Assembly (NCBI GenBank): GCA_003552745.1
Contig: PUOG01000311.1
Location: forward strand, 1-11,037
Direction: 5' to 3'
DNA length: 11,037 bases
DNA from: Spirochaetaceae bacterium
Lineage (GTDB): Bacteria > Spirochaetota > Spirochaetia > DSM-27196 > SKKC01
This document shows, one piece after another, positions 6,694 through 11,037 of the stretch (positions are counted from its first letter, which is position 1; the number at the start of each line of letters is the position of its first letter). Below the pieces are notes generated by a model, which was not told the DNA's origin, did not search any database, and saw nothing but the letters and a program-made list of their open reading frames with translations. Both the position numbers and the translations under genes were made by a program.

Positions 6694-8141
6694 CGGACCC
6701 TCTCCTGCATCTCGCTCTTCAACTGTTTCAAAGAAGAAGAGAGACTCACCTTGTAGATATGCGGGTTGATAATGCGCTTATACGTGGTGTCCAGCTGCCG
6801 AAGCTCGGCCACCGCATGCTCGCGAATCTCCGGCAGACTCGGTAACTGCGTACAGATAGTCCCGTTCTTCATGACTCGACGGAGCAGCGGCTCGAAGCGG
6901 CCGTAGTTCTGCATCGTGAAGTGCTGCGCGTCGTTCGTCGGGTGGAAGAATTCGATAGCCTCTCCGGGATTGGGCGGATCGTCTTCGAGGCAGATGATAT
7001 CCGCCAGCGGCTCGTCGCCGTTATCGTAGAAGCGATAGACTTGCTTGACACCGGGATTGCTCGACTTCTCGGGGGTGTCGGAGACTTTCATGACCGGCTC
7101 GAGTCTGCCCCTGACGGTACGTGCCGAAAGCTTGTAGACGCCGGGGAAGCTTGCCTGATCACCGCCGGTCACCATGTGCGTGCCGACCCCCCAGAGGTCG
7201 ATCGGCGCACCGTCCGAGATCAGCTGATGAATCACGCGCTCGTCGAGCTCGTTACTCACCGCGATCTTCGCGTTCGGGAAGCCGGCTTCGTCGAGTCTCT
7301 TTCGACACTTAACGCTCAGGGAGTAGAGATCTCCGGAATCGAGTCGTATCCCGAAATCATGCCCGCCTTCGACGAGCGTCGCGCCTACAGCGATCGCGTT
7401 CTCGATGCCGGAGCGCAAGGTGTCATAGGTATCGACAAGAAAGATGCAGCTGTCGGGGTACAGCTCCGCGTACCGCGCAAACGCCTCGTACTCGGTCGCA
7501 AAACTCATAACCCAGCTGTGGGCCATGGTTCCCCGAACGGGAATGTTGAACAGCTTGCCCGCGTACGTGTTGCTAGTTGCCGAAGCCCCGCCGATGTGAG
7601 AGGCCCGCGTTGCCGAAAGCGCTCCGTCGAATCCCTGCGCCCTGCGCATTCCCATTTCGAGAATGCTCCCGTGTCGGCTTGCATTGAAGATACGGGCCGC
7701 CTTCGTGGCCACGAGCGACTGGAAGTTCACCGTATTCAGAATCGCCGTCTCCACGAGCTGCGCTTGCGCAAGCGGAGCGTGGATGCGCATAATCGGCTCG
7801 CCGGGAAAGACCATACTTCCTTCCGGCATCGCGTAGACATCACCCTGGAACTTGAAACCCTCGAGATCTTTCAGGAACTCATTTCGAAATATGCCGAGTT
7901 CGGACAACCACGCGATCTCGCCGTTGTCGAAACTAAGGTTCGAGAGCAGCGAAAGCACATCCTCGAGCCCGGCGAATACCGAATAGCCGCCCTGGAACGG
8001 CTGGCTTCGAAAAAAGACGTCGAACACCACAGGATCGTCTTTTCCGAAGTGTCGGTAGCCCTGCATCATGGTGAGCTCGTACAGATCGGTAAGCAGGCCG
8101 CTCGACCGCAGTCTTCCGCTTGCTTCGCAATCGACGGTCAT
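6690..8141 (-). CDS. pncB: Nicotinate phosphoribosyltransferase
   Basis: A 483-residue cytosolic enzyme of the Preiss-Handler NAD pathway. It joins nicotinate and PRPP to make nicotinate mononucleotide, driven by ATP. The length matches the B. subtilis-type family. The N-terminal LTDLYELTMMQGYRHFG (17-33) is diagnostic. GALSATRASHIGGASATSN (173-191) leads to the GTMAHSWVMSF segment, where His208 is the residue expected to be phosphorylated. FGIRLDSGDLYSLS (263-276) and DLWGVGTHMVTGGDQASF (315-332) form the phosphoribosyl and phosphate-binding loops. The ATG has AAGGAG eight bases upstream, inside the end of the preceding gene, and the gap to that gene is five bases. Its stop overlaps the glcD-like start. 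Confidence 0.96.
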   Translation of the reverse strand: MTVDCEASGRLRSSGLLTDLYELTMMQGYRHFGKDDPVVFDVFFRSQPFQGGYSVFAGLEDVLSLLSNLSFDNGEIAWLSELGIFRNEFLKDLEGFKFQGDVYAMPEGSMVFPGEPIMRIHAPLAQAQLVETAILNTVNFQSLVATKAARIFNASRHGSILEMGMRRAQGFDGALSATRASHIGGASATSNTYAGKLFNIPVRGTMAHSWVMSFATEYEAFARYAELYPDSCIFLVDTYDTLRSGIENAIAVGATLVEGGHDFGIRLDSGDLYSLSVKCRKRLDEAGFPNAKIAVSNELDERVIHQLISDGAPIDLWGVGTHMVTGGDQASFPGVYKLSARTVRGRLEPVMKVSDTPEKSSNPGVKQVYRFYDNGDEPLADIICLEDDPPNPGEAIEFFHPTNDAQHFTMQNYGRFEPLLRRVMKNGTICTQLPSLPEIREHAVAELRQLDTTYKRIINPHIYKVSLSSSLKQLKSEMQERVR

Positions 8142-8146
8142 GCGCG

Positions 8147-8680
8147 CTACTCCTTCGTCCCGGATCGCTTATCACTACGCTCGGGCCAGACAGGGCTCAC
8201 CGACCGGCGATTCCCGCGGTTGTCGGCGAAAGCATACGGAGCGACGATACCGATGAGCGCGAAAACGGCAAAGAGTGCGCCGAAAATAACCGGAGTTGCC
8301 CAGATCTCCATGAACGAGTCAATCCGCGCCCGATCGGGCCGTGACGGCGAATACCGGACGGGAACCGGATCGCCGATATCAAACTGATCCGCACCCCGTC
8401 CCGATCTACCCTGTACCGACGAGCGCTCGGCGGCGGCGGTCTCAAACTCTACTACCACGTACTCAAAGCCGTTGGTGCCGCCCGGATTGGTGATCGGAGC
8501 AGGATTGACGACCTCCTCGAACCCCGTTACGCGTCCCACCGCACTCTGCGAGGAGAGGCGAAATTGCAGCGTCACAAACCCTGAGACCACGGTGATCGCG
8601 AGAAGGACAAGTGCGATCGCGCGAAAGAGCTTGGCGAAGACCCCTAAAGTCTGCGTCGTGTTTCCGAAAACTTTCAGCAC
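8147..8680 (-). CDS. DUF3592-like membrane protein
   Basis: A 177-residue protein with two predicted membrane helices (about 18-39 and 128-149) flanking a beta-rich domain of about 88 residues, and a charged tail. The segment FDIGDPVPVRYSPSRPDRARI (100-120) followed by a short linker and a second helix is the pattern of DUF3592 proteins, which have no established function. The start is GTG with GGAGGT five bases upstream. It overlaps the end of dus by seven bases, so it is very likely coupled to it. pncB follows after five bases. No link between a DUF3592 protein and tRNA modification or NAD synthesis is known to me; it may simply share the transcript. Confidence 0.8.
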   Translation of the reverse strand: MLKVFGNTTQTLGVFAKLFRAIALVLLAITVVSGFVTLQFRLSSQSAVGRVTGFEEVVNPAPITNPGGTNGFEYVVVEFETAAAERSSVQGRSGRGADQFDIGDPVPVRYSPSRPDRARIDSFMEIWATPVIFGALFAVFALIGIVAPYAFADNRGNRRSVSPVWPERSDKRSGTKE

Positions 8681-9645
8681 CGGCTACCTCCGAGAAAATC
8701 GTCGCAGATCGCGACAGCCTGTTCCAAAGCGGTGGCGCGCATGATGCGTTCGGTCAGCAAATCGGCGCCGGGAAAGCCACCTGCGTATACGACAACGTAC
8801 TTTTTCAGCGCATGGAAGTTCATCGACGAGCCCCACTCGCGCTCGAACAGCTCGAAATGCTCACGCATCCGGCGTATACGGACCGCCGGCGGTCGGTTAC
8901 GAAAATCGCCGCCGGAGAAGAACTCGAGATTGTCGAAGATCGCACGTCCGACCATAACGCCGTCAACACCGCTTTTACCCGCACGACGATAGAGCATATC
9001 CAGTGATAACACATCGCCGTTCCCTACAATAAGGGTATCAACACCAAGGCCGTCCCGTATACGAACCGCGCGAGCGATTTCGCACCATCGAGCCGGAACC
9101 TCCGACATCTCCTTCGCGGTGCGAGCGTGAATCGTGAGTGCGTCGAGATGTTGCTCGAGGAGAAAGCGTACCCACTCCTCGGTTACCACTCGGTTCGTAC
9201 CGATCCGCGTCTTCACACTGACCGGTATCGGACCGGCTCCTTCGCGTGCGGCGGCGATAAGCTCGGCGGCGAGCGAGCGATTATCGATCAACGCGCTGCA
9301 GAACCCCTTTCCGGCGATCTTACGTTTGGGACAGCCCATGTTGATGTCGACCCCTGCGAATCCTCGATCACGAAGCAACCGCGCCGCATCGCGATACGAG
9401 GTTGGTTCGTTACCCCAAATCTGTGCCACGATCGGTCGTTCGGCGTTGGTATAGCGAAGGCGGCGACGTGAGAGAGTAGATCGTCGGCCGAACAGATCGT
9501 CGGCCTTGGTGAACTCGGTGAAGAAAACGTCGGGTGCGCCCGCCGAGGCCACCATACGCCGAAACACCGTATCGGTGACGTCTTCCATAGGTGCGAGAAT
9601 GCGGATGGGGCGTCTAAGGTCGGTCCAGTTGTAAGGCGAGCTCAC
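8674..9645 (-). CDS. dus: tRNA-dihydrouridine synthase
   Basis: A 323-residue FMN enzyme that reduces uridines in tRNA D-loops with NADPH. The TIM-barrel signatures are in order: APMEDVTDTVFRRM (18-31), the FTEFTKAD segment (42-49), PIVAQIWG (71-78), VDINMGCPKRK (99-109) with catalytic Cys105, SVKTRIG (143-149), LTIHARTAKEM (170-180), IVGNGDV (206-212) and MVGRAIFDN (231-239). The FTEF, QIWG and GKGFCSAL motifs fit a bacterial subgroup distinct from DusA/B/C, so I do not assign a letter or tRNA position. The start must be GTG at 9645, because an in-frame TGA lies nine bases upstream and no other start precedes the first motif. There is no evident ribosome binding site, and a TATATT box lies only 13 bases before the start. 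It heads the unit dus - DUF3592 - pncB - glcD. Confidence 0.94.
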   Translation of the reverse strand: MSSPYNWTDLRRPIRILAPMEDVTDTVFRRMVASAGAPDVFFTEFTKADDLFGRRSTLSRRRLRYTNAERPIVAQIWGNEPTSYRDAARLLRDRGFAGVDINMGCPKRKIAGKGFCSALIDNRSLAAELIAAAREGAGPIPVSVKTRIGTNRVVTEEWVRFLLEQHLDALTIHARTAKEMSEVPARWCEIARAVRIRDGLGVDTLIVGNGDVLSLDMLYRRAGKSGVDGVMVGRAIFDNLEFFSGGDFRNRPPAVRIRRMREHFELFEREWGSSMNFHALKKYVVVYAGGFPGADLLTERIMRATALEQAVAICDDFLGGSRC

Positions 9646-9658
9646 ACGTTTTCAGATT

Positions 9659-9664
9659 AATATA
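9659..9664 (-). promoter_or_regulatory. Candidate -10 box for dus operon
   Basis: TATATT on the minus strand lies 13 bases before the GTG start of dus, giving a predicted leader of about seven bases. No convincing -35 box is seen at 16-18 bp. The tandem repeat at 9685-9713 occupies the region just upstream of where it should be. The unit needs a promoter here because terminators precede it. Confidence 0.4.
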
Positions 9665-9684
9665 CGGCTTCAGGACGTACAACT

Positions 9685-9713
9685 TCACGCCTCGGCACCT
9701 CACGCCTCGGCAC
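9685..9713. repeat. Tandem pair of 14-bp direct repeats
   Basis: TCACGCCTCGGCAC occurs perfectly at 9685-9698 and 9700-9713 (15-bp period). The first nine bases return in inverted form (GAGGCGTGA) at 9778-9786. The pair sits between the terminator U-run and the candidate dus -10, so it could be a regulator site, the remains of a small element, or a chance duplication. Confidence 0.75.
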
Positions 9714-9766
9714 AAAAAAAGAGCCCCGCAGAGGAAAGGAGGTAGAAAAAACCTCTGACGGGACTC
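9714..9766 (-). terminator. Rho-independent terminator with anti-SD-like loop
   Basis: Bases 9721-9734 pair with 9752-9766: 13 base pairs with one A-C mismatch and one bulged A, around a 17-base loop. On the minus strand the hairpin is followed directly by seven T residues (9720-9714), so it ends leftward transcription, either lipA read-through or a short transcript. The loop reads ACCTCCTTT on the minus strand. The outer 9-bp inverted repeat (9700-9708 with 9778-9786) encloses it. Confidence 0.8.
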
Positions 9767-9788
9767 GTGCGGAATTGGAGGCGTGACG

Positions 9789-9812
9789 AAAAAGGGCGTA
9801 CAACGTACGCCC
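9789..9812 (-). terminator. Rho-independent terminator of lipA
   Basis: GGGCGTAC at 9794-9801 pairs perfectly with GTACGCCC at 9805-9812 around a 3-base loop. On the minus strand this hairpin is followed by five T residues (9793-9789). It lies about 60 bases after the lipA stop, the right place and direction to end lipA transcription. Confidence 0.8.
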
Positions 9813-9873
9813 GAGGCGCTGTCACAATGCGTATTTCCTAATATTACACAAAACGGAGATAAAAATCCAGATC

Positions 9874-10860
9874 CTAACGCAAAAATTCTGAGTTCAACTC
9901 ATCGCCGAAAAGAGGGTGTACGCGACGGCGATACGTCTCGTACTGCTCCCCGGCGTGATAGCTGCTGCGAACGAGCGGCCCGGCTTCGCAGTGCTGAAAG
10001 CCTTTACTGATCGCGGTTTCACGCAACTCCGCGAACTCCTCCGGCGTCCAATAGCGTTGAACCGGCAAATGGCTGCGCGTCGGCTGGAGATACTGGCCAA
10101 TATTCATCACAGATACGCTGTTGTCGAGCAAGTCGTCCATGACGGCGACAACCTCGTCGACCGTCTCGCCAAGTCCGAGCATAATACTCGATTTCGTCAC
10201 CGTATCCGGATCGATCTCCCGCGCGAGACGGAGAAATCGCAAGCTACGATCATATGTCGAGCGACTGCGGACCGACGGAGTAAGCCGCTTCACCGTCTCA
10301 ATGTTGTGGCTCATGATCTCCGGACGGCTCTCACATGCGACCCGGATGCTCTCGTAATCGCCCATGAGATCGGAGCTCAGCACCTCGACGATCGTCTCCG
10401 GTGACGCTGCTCGAATGGCATTGACCGTTGCGGCCACGACGGATGCCCCTCCGTCCTGCAGGTCATCGCGATTGACCATGGTAATCACGACATGGCGCAA
10501 CTGCATCTGCGCCACAGACTCGGCAACGCGCTGCGGTTCACCGAGGTCAACGCCTCGCGGCAGACCGGTCTTCACCGAACAGAAGCGGCATCGCCGCGTA
10601 CACGTATCGCCGAGGATCATGAACGTCGCGGTTCGGTGTTCGCCCCAGCATTCGTGGATGTTGGGACATCGCGCCTCCTCACAGACGGTGTGCAGCCCTT
10701 CACTCCTCATAAGCTGCTTGAGTTCCTTGAAGTTCGTATTCGTGTTGAGCTTCACTTTCAACCATTCCGGTTTTCGATTCGTGGTATAGCGAATCTGCTC
10801 GCCGGATTTCTGGCCAATACGCTCTATGCCGTTCGCTTCCGTCTTTTCGCTCTGTGTCAT
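9874..10860 (-). CDS. lipA: Lipoyl synthase
   Basis: A 328-residue radical-SAM enzyme that inserts two sulfur atoms into protein-bound octanoyl groups, making the lipoyl cofactor of pyruvate dehydrogenase, 2-oxoglutarate dehydrogenase and the glycine cleavage system. The auxiliary iron-sulfur cluster motif CX4CX5C is complete (Cys60, Cys65, Cys71 in CEEARCPNIHEC), as is the radical-SAM motif CX3CX2C (Cys87, Cys91, Cys94 in CTRRCRFC). The conserved C-terminal RSSY (298-301), whose serine binds the auxiliary cluster, is present. The first 30 or so residues are a variable extension. I chose ATG 10860 over an in-frame TTG at 10872, because that TTG overlaps the candidate -10 box. No clear ribosome binding site is seen. 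lipB is not adjacent, and two terminator-like hairpins follow, so it appears monocistronic here. Confidence 0.96.
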   Translation of the reverse strand: MTQSEKTEANGIERIGQKSGEQIRYTTNRKPEWLKVKLNTNTNFKELKQLMRSEGLHTVCEEARCPNIHECWGEHRTATFMILGDTCTRRCRFCSVKTGLPRGVDLGEPQRVAESVAQMQLRHVVITMVNRDDLQDGGASVVAATVNAIRAASPETIVEVLSSDLMGDYESIRVACESRPEIMSHNIETVKRLTPSVRSRSTYDRSLRFLRLAREIDPDTVTKSSIMLGLGETVDEVVAVMDDLLDNSVSVMNIGQYLQPTRSHLPVQRYWTPEEFAELRETAISKGFQHCEAGPLVRSSYHAGEQYETYRRRVHPLFGDELNSEFLR

Positions 10861-10871
10861 AGGCAGTGCCA

Positions 10872-10877
10872 AGTATA
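10872..10877 (-). promoter_or_regulatory. Candidate -10 box for lipA
   Basis: TATACT on the minus strand (five of six consensus bases) lies 11 bases before the lipA ATG, predicting a leader of about five bases. No good -35 box is visible. A perfect inverted repeat touches its upstream edge. Confidence 0.4.
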
Positions 10878-10892
10878 GTCACAAACGGTGAC
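10878..10892. promoter_or_regulatory. Inverted repeat beside the lipA -10 box, possible operator
   Basis: GTCAC (10878-10882) and GTGAC (10888-10892) form a perfect 5-bp inverted repeat with a 5-base centre, abutting TATACT in what would be the promoter spacer. An overlapping CGGTG (10886-10890) and CACCG (10900-10904) form a second one. A protein bound here would block transcription of lipA, but such short repeats also occur by chance. Confidence 0.3.
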
Positions 10893-11037
10893 GAACGTAC
10901 ACCGGAGTTCACTTGCCAGCAATTCGAAATGTGGGCCTGGTGGTGGCACTTGCAGGTGGAAAGCAAGCTGCGGGTGAGGGTATCGTGGGTAGCAACCGGG
11001 TGGCGGTGTAGGCGTGAAAACATCGCAGCATAAGCGG
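10893..11037. other. Noncoding stretch upstream of lipA, G-rich on the plus strand
   Basis: I see no convincing gene in this stretch. It is rich in GG and GGG runs on the plus strand (for example 10931-10944 and 10972-11006). A 34-codon open frame at 10929-11033 is Trp/Arg-rich, has no ribosome binding site and looks like chance. The stretch may be the upstream flank of lipA or the end of a neighbouring feature beyond the window. Confidence 0.5.

Noticed and set aside
6921..8387. Long plus-strand open frame of 488 codons opposite pncB and the DUF3592 gene
   Set aside because: It is antisense to well-recognised genes, shows no family motifs, and is the kind of frame that GC-rich codon bias produces by chance.
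9735..9743. Perfect Shine-Dalgarno (AAAGGAGGT) on the plus strand
   Set aside because: No ATG, GTG or TTG lies at a usable distance downstream; it is better explained as the complement of the minus-strand terminator loop.
9783..10010. 75-codon plus-strand frame starting at GTG 9783
   Set aside because: Most of it is antisense to lipA and its start lies in the terminator region; no domain is seen.
10861..10872. Upstream TTG start for lipA at 10872
   Set aside because: It overlaps the candidate -10 box and adds only four residues; ATG 10860 is preferred, though the TTG cannot be excluded if the promoter is elsewhere.
10929..11033. 34-codon plus-strand open frame rich in Trp and Arg
   Set aside because: It has no ribosome binding site and low-complexity G-rich composition; most likely chance.
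1..11037. CRISPR arrays, insertion sequences, phage genes, tRNA or rRNA genes
   Set aside because: I found no repeat-spacer pattern, transposase-like or phage-like protein, or recognisable tRNA/rRNA segment in the window.

Overview
This window looks like chromosomal DNA of a GC-rich bacterium. All but one of the recognisable genes lie on the minus strand, in tightly packed runs. The organism is my inference: the pairing of a Gx-transporter (HepS-I-like) protein with a CbiQ-like membrane protein, a DUF3592 membrane protein, and the general style of the proteins suggest a free-living spirochaete, but nothing here (no rRNA) proves it. There are no mobile elements, CRISPR arrays, tRNA or rRNA genes that I can see.

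Layout from right to left, the direction of most transcription. (1) 10861-11037 is a noncoding stretch, G-rich on the plus strand, ending in a short lipA promoter region. (2) lipA (lipoyl synthase, 9874-10860) is followed by two terminator-like hairpins (9789-9812 and 9714-9766). (3) A second unit, dus - DUF3592 protein - pncB - glcD-like oxidase (9645 down to 5278), has every junction overlapping or only 5 bp apart. (4) The single plus-strand gene, thpR (4625-5227), converges on glcD across a GC-rich hairpin. (5) A third minus-strand unit starts from a near-consensus promoter (TTGCCA, 18-bp spacer, TATAAT, at 4568-4597). It reads: S-component-like membrane protein - CbiQ/T-like membrane protein - tdh - kbl - two-domain VOC protein, and probably a further gene whose ATG overlaps the last stop codon at the left edge.

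The third unit is the most coherent. Tdh oxidises L-threonine to 2-amino-3-ketobutyrate, and Kbl cleaves this with CoA into glycine and acetyl-CoA. The intermediate is unstable and leaks to aminoacetone, a source of methylglyoxal. A glyoxalase-fold (VOC) protein translationally coupled to kbl is therefore suggestive of detoxification, though its substrate is unknown. The two membrane proteins at the head resemble the S and T parts of an ECF-type importer, without a visible ATPase.

No clearly new large system is present. The most unusual noncoding signal is the 9685-9812 interval between lipA and dus: a tandem 14-bp repeat, a 9-bp inverted copy of its core enclosing a terminator hairpin, and a loop that reproduces the 16S anti-Shine-Dalgarno sequence on the transcribed strand. 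A second pattern is that the three minus-strand genes at the heads of transcripts lack a Shine-Dalgarno and have a -10 box only 11-15 nt from the start codon, whereas the internal genes have good Shine-Dalgarno sites.
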